From Frondihabitans australicus (GTDB lineage: Bacteria; Actinomycetota; Actinomycetes; Actinomycetales; Microbacteriaceae): DNA of 64,000 bases. Below the pieces are notes generated by a model, which did no database searches, had not been told where the DNA came from, and saw only the letters and a list, made by a program, of their open reading frames with translations. The stretch is taken from assembly GCF_003634555.1 (NCBI RefSeq), contig NZ_RBKS01000001.1, positions 3,534,001-3,598,000 of the forward strand. The letters are read 5' to 3'. Positions 1 through 9,933 of the stretch are shown in pieces (position 1 is the first letter of the stretch; each line of letters starts with the position of its first letter). The position numbers were made by a program, and so were the translations under genes.

Positions 1-1610
1 GCCCGCTCGACGGAGCCGCCGCGCACGGAGAACGCGCGGGTCATCGTCGTGATCGCCGGGAAGTGGATCTCCTGGAAGAACTGCTCCCAGTCGATGTCGG
101 TCACGTCGAAGCCGACGTCGACCGACACCTCGGCCGGCTGCGTGGCGACGAGACGGGCCTGGAGGGCCTTCGTGTGGCCGTCGTCGAAGATGATCTCGGA
201 CTGGATGTAGTGACGGTAGAGGTCGGTGAGGCTCTGCAGCGACTCGAGGTTGCCTCGCCGCTCGTCGACGTCGGCCAGGATCCGCCTGGTCCGGTCGCTC
301 GCGGGCAGCCGGACCACGAGGCGCTCGCGGGCGTCGTTGATCCGAGCCCGGAGGCGGACGGCGCGCTCGACGCGACGGACGCCGGGGAACCGCCAGTCGG
401 CGGCCTCGATCGAGCCCTGGTCGGGCGTCGGCACCGGGTGCGCCGTGAAGAACCGGTTGAGGTTCGTGAACATCCGGTGGATCGGGAACGGGTTGCTCGC
501 ACCCGACGACGAGTGGAAGTACTGGGGCTCGCCCGCGGGAGCGGGATTCGCGGCGACGAGCAGGATCACGTTCACGACGAAGTCGACCGGGATCACGTCG
601 AGGACGCTGTCGGGCACGCCAGGGAACTCGGGCAGCATGCCGCGGCCGTAGGCCATGATCAGCGGGTCGGCGACCTTGAACCCGTCGATCCAGCCTGGGT
701 ACGGGTGCCGCAGGGCGCTCTCGACGATCGCGGGCCGCACGAACGAGAGTCGGTGGCCGGCGGCAGCCCACATCTGCTCGGCGGCGCGCTCGGCGAACGC
801 CTTGGTGAGCGTGTAGACGTCCGTCCAGCCGAGGCTCTCCGCGCGGGTGCGGCCGTGGTCGACGAGCTTCGCCTTGACCCAGGCGACCCGCGCCTCCTCG
901 GCGTGGCTCGAGACCGCGAGCGGCCCCTCCTTGCCGTGCTTCGCGCGCGCCTCGGCCAGGAAGCGCCGCAGCACCTCGGGCTGGCGCGACGCAAGCTCGA
1001 CGCGGGAGCGCGCGGCCCGGGCGGCTTCGAACTCGGCCCGCCAGTCGACGTCGTGCGTCAGCGACGCCTCGGGGAAGATGCCCTTGCGCAGGCCGCCGAC
1101 GTAGGCGGTCGACACGTGGACGACGTGCGGGTCGGTGCCCGTCGCGAGCAGCGCCTCGTAGAGCCCGACCGCGCCGCCGACGTTCGTCTCGAACGCCTGG
1201 TCGATCGGCGGGTCGAACGACACGCTCGACGCCGAGTGGATCACGAGATCGAGGTCGTTCGGCAGGGGCGGAACCGAGTCGAGCCCGCCCTCGAGCACGC
1301 GCAGGCGCTCGGCGATGGCCTTCTCGACGCCCTCGGCCCCGACCTCCTCGCGCCAGCGCTTGAACACCGGCTTGCGCAGGAGGTGGCGCAGACGGTCGTC
1401 GCCCGAGGTCGAGCCTTTCGTGCGGATCAGCAGCGAGACCGTGGTCGCAGGATGATCGGACAGCAGCCGCTCGAGAATGGCCTGGCCGACGAACCCGGTG
1501 CCCCCGGTGAGCAGCACGTGCGCCGACCCGAGCGAGACCCCGAGGCCCTCGAACGCGAGGCCGTCGTCGAACGCCGGCACAGCTGGCCCCTTCGGTGCGC
1601 GCGGGCTCAC
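1..1610 (-). CDS. Fatty acyl-CoA reductase-type SDR protein (3' end outside window)
   Basis: This protein is predicted to reduce long-chain acyl-CoA, giving fatty aldehyde or alcohol. About 536 codons are visible and the frame is open to base 1, so the C-terminus lies outside the window. An extended-SDR NAD(P)-binding loop (LTGGTGFVG) lies near residues 32-40, the catalytic YTLTK (YxxxK) near residue 265, and DVIPVDFVVN, a signature of the NAD-binding-4/male-sterility family, near residue 340. The C-terminal half resembles the region after the Rossmann domain in fatty acyl-CoA reductases. I chose the GTG start because it overlaps the upstream stop as GTGA, which implies translational coupling. 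The adjacent plus-strand genes include an alkyl-DHAP synthase, whose substrate would be the fatty alcohol made here. The family call is firm; the exact product (aldehyde or alcohol) is inferred. Confidence 0.8.
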   Translation of the reverse strand, partial: MSPRAPKGPAVPAFDDGLAFEGLGVSLGSAHVLLTGGTGFVGQAILERLLSDHPATTVSLLIRTKGSTSGDDRLRHLLRKPVFKRWREEVGAEGVEKAIAERLRVLEGGLDSVPPLPNDLDLVIHSASSVSFDPPIDQAFETNVGGAVGLYEALLATGTDPHVVHVSTAYVGGLRKGIFPEASLTHDVDWRAEFEAARAARSRVELASRQPEVLRRFLAEARAKHGKEGPLAVSSHAEEARVAWVKAKLVDHGRTRAESLGWTDVYTLTKAFAERAAEQMWAAAGHRLSFVRPAIVESALRHPYPGWIDGFKVADPLIMAYGRGMLPEFPGVPDSVLDVIPVDFVVNVILLVAANPAPAGEPQYFHSSSGASNPFPIHRMFTNLNRFFTAHPVPTPDQGSIEAADWRFPGVRRVERAVRLRARINDARERLVVRLPASDRTRRILADVDERRGNLESLQSLTDLYRHYIQSEIIFDDGHTKALQARLVATQPAEVSVDVGFDVTDIDWEQFFQEIHFPAITTMTRAFSVRGGSVER

Positions 1611-2428
1611 GGGAGGAGCTTCCGGGTCGTCGCCTGGCCGACGCGCGCATCGAGACCGGGCAGCCCGGCGACGCGCGAGCCGATGCTCTCGGCCGCGGCG
1701 AGCCCTTCGGCGTCGCCGAAGACGTAGCGCTCGAACATGTCGCGGTCGGCCGCGGCACGCTCGACGGCCCCGATCGGCCAGACGGCCGTCAGCAGGGCGG
1801 CGCGCGTCTGGCGCACGGCGCGGGTGGAGTCGCGCAGACGCCAGTCCGCCTCGTCGGCGAAGAACGCCTCGTGGCGGGTCTTGATGTGCTGGATGCGCTC
1901 GAGGGTGGCGACGAGCGCCGGCGAGCCGGAGTTCTGTTTCACGCGGTCATATGCCGTTCGAAGTATCCATTCGTCGATGAGGCCGAAGGTCATGTGGGTG
2001 CAGACGATGGGAGCGCCGAGGCCGACCGCCGCGAGGGCCCGTCGGACCGGCCCGGAGCGCTGCACGATCTCGTCCGCCGAGCGTCGGGGCGACCCCTCCG
2101 GCACGGTCTTCATGCGGGGCATCCCGTTCGCCTCGACCACGGCGTCGAGGGCGTCGGCCATCCAGAACTTCTCGAAGGCCCAGGTCACGAGGAAGGCGGT
2201 GACGCGGGCGTCCTTGTGGGTCGCGGTCACGAGCAGGTTGCGGAGGTGCTCCATGGTCGCCGACTCGAGACGGGTCAGATAGCGCAGCATCTCGAGGGTG
2301 GCGGTATCGAGGGGAGCCGACTCGTACGCGGCCAGGTCGAGCTCCGACCGGAAGTTGCCCTGCGCCGTGCGCGTGAACTCGCGGATGTCGAACGCGCCCG
2401 CGTTGCCCGCAGAACTGCTGGTCGTCAT
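1607..2428 (-). CDS. Ferritin-like helical protein of unknown function
   Basis: A 273-aa, mostly alpha-helical protein without signal peptide or obvious membrane segment. Acidic and histidine residues sit in four well-separated helices (MEHLRNLL; WAFEKFW; DEWILRTAY; HIKTRHEAFFADEA), a pattern reminiscent of ferritin-like diiron proteins. A canonical pair of ExxH motifs is not visible, so metal binding is unproven. The ATG at 2428 was chosen over longer in-frame options because those would run into the divergent SDR gene. It is coupled to the fatty acyl-CoA reductase by a 4-base overlap, so a role in the same lipid pathway, for example as an oxygenase or desaturase, is possible but is inference only. 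Confidence 0.6.
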   Translation of the reverse strand: MTTSSSAGNAGAFDIREFTRTAQGNFRSELDLAAYESAPLDTATLEMLRYLTRLESATMEHLRNLLVTATHKDARVTAFLVTWAFEKFWMADALDAVVEANGMPRMKTVPEGSPRRSADEIVQRSGPVRRALAAVGLGAPIVCTHMTFGLIDEWILRTAYDRVKQNSGSPALVATLERIQHIKTRHEAFFADEADWRLRDSTRAVRQTRAALLTAVWPIGAVERAAADRDMFERYVFGDAEGLAAAESIGSRVAGLPGLDARVGQATTRKLLP

Positions 2429-2507
2429 GGATGCTGAACCTCTCGGGGCCGGTCTTCGGCAGTGATCGATGCACGAAGATGCCCGAAGGCACCGTATCGT
2501 AAGCGGC

Positions 2508-3341
2508 ATGGCTGTAGCGCTCGTGACCGGGGGCACGTCCGGCATCGGTGCCGAATTCGCCCGCCAGCTCGCACATCAAGGGTACGACCTCGTGCTCGTG
2601 GCCCGAGACGAGGCGAGGCTCGCGTCGATGGCGACGGAGCTCGCAGCGCGCGGTCGCGCCGTCGAGGTGCTCGTGGCAGACCTCGCGAGTCGAGAAGACG
2701 TGCAGCGGGTCGCCGAGAGACTCGAGGATCCTGCGCGCCCGGTCGACCTGCTCGTGAACAATGCCGGTTTCGGCATGCACGTGCCGCTGACCTCTCCTGA
2801 TGTCGCCGCGCACGACCGCGGCTTCGAGGTCATGTGCCGAGCCGTGCTCGTTCTCTCCGGCGCAGCGGCGCGCTCGATGAGGGCGAGGGGCCACGGCAGG
2901 ATCGTGAACGTCTCCTCGACCGCGGGCCTCCTCGCCATGGGCACGTACTCCGCCATCAAGTCGTGGGTCACGTCGTTCTCGGAGGGCCTCTCGGTCGAGC
3001 TCCGGGGCACCGGCGTCACCGTGACGGCCCTCCTGCCCGGCTGGGTCCGGACCGAGTTCCACCAGCGCGCCTCGATCGGCACCTCGAAGATCCCCAACTC
3101 CCTGTGGCTCGGCACCGAAGAACTCGTCAGCGCATGCCTGCGCGACGTCGAGAAGGGCAAGGTCATCTCCGTTCCCACGATCCGCTACAAGGCCCTCGTC
3201 GGGCTCCTCCGCCACGCGCCCAAGGCCGCCGTCCGGGCGGTGTCGGCGGCGATCTCGTCGAGCCGGTCCAGCGAGTCGGCGGGGCACGAGCCGGGCGCGC
3301 CCGTGGGCTCGGCCGGCGACGCTCACCAGGCGGGGTCGTGA
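2508..3341 (+). CDS. Short-chain dehydrogenase/reductase
   Basis: A classical SDR of 277 aa. The Rossmann motif VTGGTSGIG is at residues 5-13, NNAG near residue 84, the catalytic serine region VNVSSTAG near 130-137 and YSAIK (YxxxK) near residue 147. The ATG at 2508 directly precedes the first beta strand, as is usual in the family. The gene ends in a GTGA overlap with the acyltransferase gene, so SDR, acyltransferase and AGPS-like oxidase form one operon. In that setting it is a candidate for the acyl/alkyl-dihydroxyacetone-phosphate reductase step. The SDR assignment is firm, the substrate is inferred. The last 35 residues are Ser/Gly-rich and probably unstructured. Confidence 0.88.
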   Translation: MAVALVTGGTSGIGAEFARQLAHQGYDLVLVARDEARLASMATELAARGRAVEVLVADLASREDVQRVAERLEDPARPVDLLVNNAGFGMHVPLTSPDVAAHDRGFEVMCRAVLVLSGAAARSMRARGHGRIVNVSSTAGLLAMGTYSAIKSWVTSFSEGLSVELRGTGVTVTALLPGWVRTEFHQRASIGTSKIPNSLWLGTEELVSACLRDVEKGKVISVPTIRYKALVGLLRHAPKAAVRAVSAAISSSRSSESAGHEPGAPVGSAGDAHQAGS

Positions 3342-4174
3342 CCGTGAGCGAACGCGACGACGAGCGCGAAGAGGCCCCGTCGGCTCCTGAGGCCCCCAGT
3401 CACCCCCGGCTGTCGCGGGTCGCCGACCGCGTGAGCACCACCGCCGTCGACATCAACGACCGCTTCAGCTCGGGCCTGCACGCCTCCGCGCGCTTCGTCG
3501 CGCAGCGCTGGGTGATGAAGCCGACCGTGTGGTCGATCACCAACGTCACCGTGCTCGGCCGCGAGAAGCTCAAGGGCCTCGAGGGCGGGTTCGTGCTGAT
3601 CGCGAACCATTCCAGCCACCTCGACGCGCCGCTCATCGTCGGCGCCCTGCCTCGCAAGCTCTCGCGCTACCTCGCGACGGGCGCGGCGGCCGACTACTTC
3701 TTCGACGTGTGGTGGAGGCGGGGGCTGACACGTCTCTTCTTCAACGCATTCCCGATCCAGCGCTCCGGCAAGGCCAAGAAGAAGCGGAGCTCGCGGGAGG
3801 ACCCGTCGGTGAGCGCGGCGTCGCTGCTCCAGCGCGGATTCCCGGTGCTGGTCTTCCCCGAGGGCACCCGCTCGAAGGACGGCACCATGGCCCGCTTCAA
3901 GCCGGGCGCCGCGCGTCTGGCCGCCGCCTGCGACGTGCCGATCGTGCCGCTCGCCCTCATCGGCGCCAACATCGCCCACCCGCGCGGATCCCACTGGCCG
4001 CGACCCGGCCGTCTGCCGGTCGGCGTCGCGTTCGGCGAGCCGATGCGGCCGATGGTCGGCGAGAACCCGGTCGCGTTCTCCGAGCGGCTCCGCGACGAGA
4101 TCCTCCGACTCAAGAGTCAGTATTCCGCCGATATCCTTGGCGAGTCCGCACCGTCCGAAGGAGCACACCCGTGA
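3338..4174 (+). CDS. PlsC-type 1-acylglycerol-phosphate / DHAP acyltransferase
   Basis: A 278-aa lysophospholipid acyltransferase-family protein. The catalytic NHSSHLD (NHx4D) lies near residue 90 and FPEGTRS near residue 173; these are motifs I and III of glycerolipid acyltransferases. It would transfer an acyl chain to a glycerol-phosphate or DHAP acceptor at the inner membrane face. A polar N-terminal extension of about 60 residues precedes the domain. The GTG at 3338 overlaps the SDR stop (GTGA), and its own stop overlaps the next GTG start in the same way. Lying between an SDR and an alkyl-DHAP synthase, it is a good candidate for the DHAP acyltransferase step, but an ordinary PlsC role cannot be excluded from sequence. 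Confidence 0.88.
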   Translation: MTVSERDDEREEAPSAPEAPSHPRLSRVADRVSTTAVDINDRFSSGLHASARFVAQRWVMKPTVWSITNVTVLGREKLKGLEGGFVLIANHSSHLDAPLIVGALPRKLSRYLATGAAADYFFDVWWRRGLTRLFFNAFPIQRSGKAKKKRSSREDPSVSAASLLQRGFPVLVFPEGTRSKDGTMARFKPGAARLAAACDVPIVPLALIGANIAHPRGSHWPRPGRLPVGVAFGEPMRPMVGENPVAFSERLRDEILRLKSQYSADILGESAPSEGAHP

Positions 4175-5880
4175 CCGATCTCAAGCCGAAGACCGCCCCG
4201 GGCGCAGCGACCGGCCCCGACGTCAAGCACATGAAGTGGTGGGGCTGGGGCGTCGAAGGGGTGGCCTTCCACCACGAGGACAAACCGAACTTCGCCCCCT
4301 TCGTCAAGAAGATGGTCGGCGTCGACCTCTGGGCCGATGCCGTCACCGGGGCGCCGTCGTTCGACGACCTCGACATCCCCGCGTCTCACCTCACCGAGCC
4401 GGTCGCCTCGGCCCTGGCCACCATCGTCGGCGAGGGCAACGTCGTCTCGGGCGACCTCGAGCGCGTCGTCCACACCTACGGCAAGAGCATCCGCGATCTC
4501 TTCCGCATCCGAGGCGGCGTGTTCCCGCGCGTGCCCGACGTCGTGGTCTACCCGGCCACCGAGTCCGAGGTGGCGAAGATCGTCGCCGCTGCGGTCGAGC
4601 ACGACCTCGTCCTGATCCCGTTCGGCGGCGGCAGCAACATCGCGGGTTCGCTCGAGCCGATGGCACAGGAGCAGCGGACCGTCGTCTCCCTCGACATGGG
4701 CCGCCTCGACCGCGTCCTCGACATCGACGAGGACGCCGGTCTCGCTCGCATCCAGGCCGGCGCCCAGGGCCCCGACATCGAGGAGCAGCTGAACGCCAAG
4801 GGCTGGACCCTCGGCCACTTCCCCGACAGCTTCACGCACTCGACCCTCGGCGGCTGGGTCGCCACCCGCTCGTCGGGCATGCAGTCCGACAAGTTCGGCG
4901 ACATCGCCGACATCACCCGCGGCCTGCGCGTCGTCCGCCCCGAGGGCGTCGTCGTGCTGCGACCGCTGCCGTCGACGTCGACCGGGCCGAGCCTGCGCGA
5001 GATGATCCTGGGGTCGGAGGGGCGGCTCGGCATCATCACCGAGGTCACCGCCCAGGTGCACCGCATCCCCGAGAAGCGCGAGATTCTCGCCTACTTCTTC
5101 CCGACCTGGGAGGCCGGCCTCCGCGCCATGCAGGCGATCGCCGAGAGCGACGCCACCCCGTCGGTCACGCGCGTGTCGAACTCGTTCGAGACCGAGATGT
5201 CGCTCGCGACGTCGAAGGAGTCGAAGGGCATCTCGGCGCTGCTGAACCAGGGCGTGCAGAAGTTCATGCAGCTCAAGGGCTGGGACCTCTCGAAGATCTG
5301 CCTCTCGTTCATCGGCTACGAGGGGTCGTCCGAGCACGTCGACCGCAACGAGAAGCTCGTGTCGAAGATCGTCAAGAAGCACGGCGGCTTCGGCGTCGGC
5401 AAGGGCCCGGGCGTGCTCTACGACCAGAAGAAGTTCGACACCCCGTACCTCCGCGACTTCTTCATGGACCACGGCGGCGCGGCCGACGTGTCCGAGACCG
5501 CTGCCCCGTGGTCGAAGCTGCTTCCGCTCTACAACGAGGTCTACGCCGCCGCGGGCCGAGCCTTCGAGAAGATCGGCGTGCAGGGCCTGCTCATGGCGCA
5601 CCTGTCGCACTCGTACCACTCGGGCGCGTGCCTCTACTTCACCTTCGCCTTCGAGCATGGCGACGACGCCCTCGGCCAGTACGACGTGGTGAAGAAGGCG
5701 ATCCAGGACGCCTTCATCCAGGAGGGCGGCACGCTCAGCCACCACCACGGCGTCGGCCTCGAGCACGCTCCGTGGCTCGCCGACGACGTGTCGGCGGCGG
5801 GTGCGGGTCTCGTGCAGACGCTCTTCGACGCGACCGACTCGCAGCGCATCTTCAACCCGGGCAAGGTCACGGGCCACTAG
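4171..5880 (+). CDS. Alkyldihydroxyacetonephosphate synthase (FAD-binding oxidase family)
   Basis: A 569-aa flavoprotein of the VAO/PCMH family that matches alkyl-DHAP synthase over its whole length. Visible hallmarks are the N-terminal MKWWGWG near residue 21, the FAD loop PFGGGSNIAG near 150, SGMQSDKFGDI near 235, GSEGRLGIITEV near 280, HLSHSYHSGACLYFTF near 475 and the diagnostic GGTLSHHHGVG near 520 (the HHH active-site motif). The family swaps the acyl chain of acyl-DHAP for a fatty alcohol, forming the ether bond of ether lipids. The GTG start overlaps the acyltransferase stop. With the neighbouring fatty acyl-CoA reductase, acyltransferase and SDR it makes a plausible full ether-lipid pathway. 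Some actinobacterial homologues are annotated only as FAD-binding oxidase, so activity is not proven. Confidence 0.88.
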   Translation: MTDLKPKTAPGAATGPDVKHMKWWGWGVEGVAFHHEDKPNFAPFVKKMVGVDLWADAVTGAPSFDDLDIPASHLTEPVASALATIVGEGNVVSGDLERVVHTYGKSIRDLFRIRGGVFPRVPDVVVYPATESEVAKIVAAAVEHDLVLIPFGGGSNIAGSLEPMAQEQRTVVSLDMGRLDRVLDIDEDAGLARIQAGAQGPDIEEQLNAKGWTLGHFPDSFTHSTLGGWVATRSSGMQSDKFGDIADITRGLRVVRPEGVVVLRPLPSTSTGPSLREMILGSEGRLGIITEVTAQVHRIPEKREILAYFFPTWEAGLRAMQAIAESDATPSVTRVSNSFETEMSLATSKESKGISALLNQGVQKFMQLKGWDLSKICLSFIGYEGSSEHVDRNEKLVSKIVKKHGGFGVGKGPGVLYDQKKFDTPYLRDFFMDHGGAADVSETAAPWSKLLPLYNEVYAAAGRAFEKIGVQGLLMAHLSHSYHSGACLYFTFAFEHGDDALGQYDVVKKAIQDAFIQEGGTLSHHHGVGLEHAPWLADDVSAAGAGLVQTLFDATDSQRIFNPGKVTGH

Positions 5881-5888
5881 CCCGCTCG

Positions 5889-5956
5889 CCCTGCGACAAA
5901 ACGCGACAATCGCGACGCTCTGAGGCGTCGCGATTGTCGCGTTTTGTCGCGCAGGG
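5889..5956. terminator. Long hairpin, bidirectional terminator between convergent genes
   Basis: A nearly perfect inverted repeat lies between the convergent AGPS-like gene and pgm. The left arm starts CCCTGCGACAAAACGC and ends at 5918; the right arm covers 5925-5956 and has a two-base bulge; the loop is six bases. Each arm contains an AAAAC/GTTTT tract, so it can end transcription in both directions. Confidence 0.75.
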
Positions 5957-5995
5957 CCCGCTACGAGGCTCGGGGGCCCCCTGCGGACGGCGAGG

Positions 5996-7615
<1,620 letters not shown>

Positions 7616-7743
7616 GGGATCATCCTGGCACCCCGCGAGGCTGCGCGACCCAGGCGCGGGCACGCGGGCGCGGGGCGACGGCGCGGTCGCGCCGGGCGCG
7701 GGCCCCCGCCGGGTCGGGCGGGTGTGCCGATAGGCTCGGACGC

Positions 7744-8727
7744 ATGCCAGAGCCCGCCTCCGATCCTGCGACCACCTACTCGTACCTGGGGCCGGCCGGG
7801 ACCTTCACGGAGGCCGCGCTGAAGCAGGTGCCCGAGGCGCAGGGCAAGACCTGGCGCAGCGTCAACAACGTGGGCGAGGCGCTCGCCGACGTCGTGGCCG
7901 AGCGCAGCGTCGCGGCCATGATCGCCATCGAGAACTCGATCGACGGGGGCGTCTCGGCGACTCAGGACGCGTTGGCCAACGTGCCGGGCCTGCGGATCCT
8001 GGGCGAATATCTGGTGCCCGTCGACTTCGTGCTGGTCGCGCGCCCCGGCACGACGCTCGATGACGTGCGCGTCGTCAACGCGCACCCGGTGGCGTACGCG
8101 CAGACGAGGCTCTGGCTCGAGCGGGCACGCCCCGACCACGAGCACCTGCCGGCGACGTCCAACGTCGCGGCGGCCGTCGCCCTGCTGCCCGCGGTGGACG
8201 ATGCGGGGCCAGGATCAGTGGGTCCGCTCGCTGACGCCGCAGTCGCCCCGCCCGGCATCACCGACCACTACCCGCTCGAGGTGCTCGCCCGATCGATCGG
8301 CGACAACCCGAACGCGGTGACGCGCTTCGTGCTCGTCGGCCGCACCGGCGCGGTGCCGCCGGCCACCGGCTCCGACAAGACGTCGATCATCGCCGAGCTG
8401 CCCGACGACCGCGCCGGCGGTCTGCTCGACATGCTCGAGCAGTTCGCCACGCGCGGCATCAACATGAGCCTGCTGCAGTCGCGGCCGATCGGCGACGCCC
8501 TCGGCCGGTACCGGTTCGTCATAGACCTCGACGGGCACATCCTCGACGAGCGGGTAGCTGACGCGCTGCTCGGGCTCAAGCGGTTCAGCCCGAACGTGAA
8601 GTTCCTCGGGTCGTACCCGCGCGCCGATCGCGAGCAGGTGACGGTCGTGCCGCGCTACGACAACACGGCGTTCGTCGAAGCGCGCGACTGGCTGCGCGCT
8701 CTGGTCGCGGGCGAGCCCGGCGACTGA
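7744..8727 (+). CDS. pheA: Prephenate dehydratase
   Basis: A 327-aa monofunctional prephenate dehydratase that makes phenylpyruvate in phenylalanine synthesis. The N-terminal catalytic domain starts TYSYLGPAGTFTEAAL, has IAIENSIDG near residue 61 and the catalytic threonine motif NPNAVTRFVLVG near 190. The C-terminal ACT domain (GGLLDMLEQFATRGINMSLL, near 220-240) should bind phenylalanine for feedback control. No chorismate mutase domain is fused. The DNA encoding the last residues (AGEPGD-stop) is the first copy of a 31-bp tandem repeat that continues downstream. Confidence 0.95.
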   Translation: MPEPASDPATTYSYLGPAGTFTEAALKQVPEAQGKTWRSVNNVGEALADVVAERSVAAMIAIENSIDGGVSATQDALANVPGLRILGEYLVPVDFVLVARPGTTLDDVRVVNAHPVAYAQTRLWLERARPDHEHLPATSNVAAAVALLPAVDDAGPGSVGPLADAAVAPPGITDHYPLEVLARSIGDNPNAVTRFVLVGRTGAVPPATGSDKTSIIAELPDDRAGGLLDMLEQFATRGINMSLLQSRPIGDALGRYRFVIDLDGHILDERVADALLGLKRFSPNVKFLGSYPRADREQVTVVPRYDNTAFVEARDWLRALVAGEPGD

Positions 8728-8790
8728 CCGGCAGGGTGCGGGCGAGCCCGGCGACTGACCGGCAGGGTGCGGGCGAGCCCGGCGACTGAC
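8707..8790 (+). repeat. 31-bp tandem repeat, about 2.7 copies
   Basis: The unit starts GCGGGCGAGCCCGGCGACTG and is 31 bp long. Copies run 8707-8737 and 8738-8768, with a partial copy at 8769-8790. The first copy contains the end and stop codon of pheA and the last copy abuts the end of the convergent lipid kinase gene. It probably arose by slippage and has no evident coding role. Confidence 0.85.
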
Positions 8791-8791
8791 C

Positions 8792-9838
8792 CTACGCCGG
8801 CACCCGCACCGTGAGCGCGAGCGGGTCGATGCGCGCCCTGATCGCGACGGCCATGCCGTGCGAGTCGCCGTCGAGCTCGAAGTCCTGCGGCGAGTCGAGG
8901 CGCACCACGAGCTCGGAGCCCTTCATGTAGCGGACCGTCTTGAGGTCGGGGGCGAGCCGCATGATCTGGCGACCCGCGCGGCTCCGGCGCAGAATGCCGT
9001 TCTCCCACACGATCTTGACCCAGATGCCGATCCAGTCGATCTTGCGCTCGGGGCGCAGCGCGACGATGTCGAACAGGCCGTCGTCGATGGCAGCGTCGGG
9101 CAGCAGCAGCAGGTTGCCCGGCAGCAGGCCGCAGTTGCCCAGGATGATCGTGTGCGTCTTCATCGACTTCCGCTCGCCGCCGTCGAGTCGGTACTTGATG
9201 GTGAGCGCGTTGTTGTCGCGCAGGCTGCGCGCGATGGCGTCGACGTAGGCGAGCCAGCCGACCCGCTTCTTCAGGCGGTCGTTCGTGTTGGCGAGCATCT
9301 GCGCGTCGAGACCGAGCCCGGCCATGACGACGAACACGCGCTTGTCTCGGGTGCCGTCGGGGTTCTCGATCTCGACGAGGCCGAGGTCGATGCGCCGATC
9401 GGTGCCCGAGAAGGCCGTGCCGATCGACGAGTCGAGGTGGTCGAGGGTGAGCTTGAGGTTGCGCGCCAGCAGGTTGCCCGTGCCGGAGGGCAGCAGCCCC
9501 AGCGCGACCTGGGTGCCGCGCAGGGCCTCGGCGACGTTGCGCACGGTGCCGTCGCCCCCGGCGGCGATGACCATGTCGGCGCCCGCCTCCATGGCGGCCT
9601 TGGCCATTCCGAGCCCAGGATCGTCGACACTCGTCTCGTAGAAGAGCGTCTCGGCCCACCCCGCCTTCTTCTGGTGCTTCCGCACCGACTTCTTCAGTTC
9701 GGCGAGGTTGACCTTGATCGGGTTGTAGACGACGGCGGCCGTGCGCTTCGGCGTCTCGTCGGTCGCGGGCTCACCCGCCGCCTGGTCGCGCGGCCGCGCC
9801 GGGACGGCGGGCGCGGGAGGGGACGGCGGAGTGCTCAT
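8792..9838 (-). CDS. Diacylglycerol/lipid kinase family protein (DagK-like)
   Basis: A 348-aa lipid kinase with the DAGK catalytic domain: VVYNPIKVN near residue 38, the nucleotide-binding AAGGDGTVRN near 92 and LLPSGTGNLLARNL near 113. It would phosphorylate diacylglycerol or a related lipid at the membrane. The first 30 residues are Pro/Ala-rich and probably disordered. ATG 9838 was chosen because it starts this tail directly; upstream in-frame codons would extend towards serS without homology. It is divergent from serS and convergent with pheA. DagK proteins recycle diacylglycerol or act on glycolipids, and the substrate cannot be read from sequence. Confidence 0.88.
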   Translation of the reverse strand: MSTPPSPPAPAVPARPRDQAAGEPATDETPKRTAAVVYNPIKVNLAELKKSVRKHQKKAGWAETLFYETSVDDPGLGMAKAAMEAGADMVIAAGGDGTVRNVAEALRGTQVALGLLPSGTGNLLARNLKLTLDHLDSSIGTAFSGTDRRIDLGLVEIENPDGTRDKRVFVVMAGLGLDAQMLANTNDRLKKRVGWLAYVDAIARSLRDNNALTIKYRLDGGERKSMKTHTIILGNCGLLPGNLLLLPDAAIDDGLFDIVALRPERKIDWIGIWVKIVWENGILRRSRAGRQIMRLAPDLKTVRYMKGSELVVRLDSPQDFELDGDSHGMAVAIRARIDPLALTVRVPA

Positions 9839-9933
9839 AGGCCCCACCGTATTCGACGCCGAGGCACGCCGCGTTACACCTGTGGAAAACGTGAGCCCAC
9901 CCATGCGCCATCCGGACTCCTTAGACTGGCACG

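Noticed and set aside
63-1727. Long plus-strand open frame opposite the reductase gene
   Set aside because: It is the antisense of a well-matched reductase; its translation is Arg/Asp/Val-rich without domains, the usual shadow of high-GC coding DNA.
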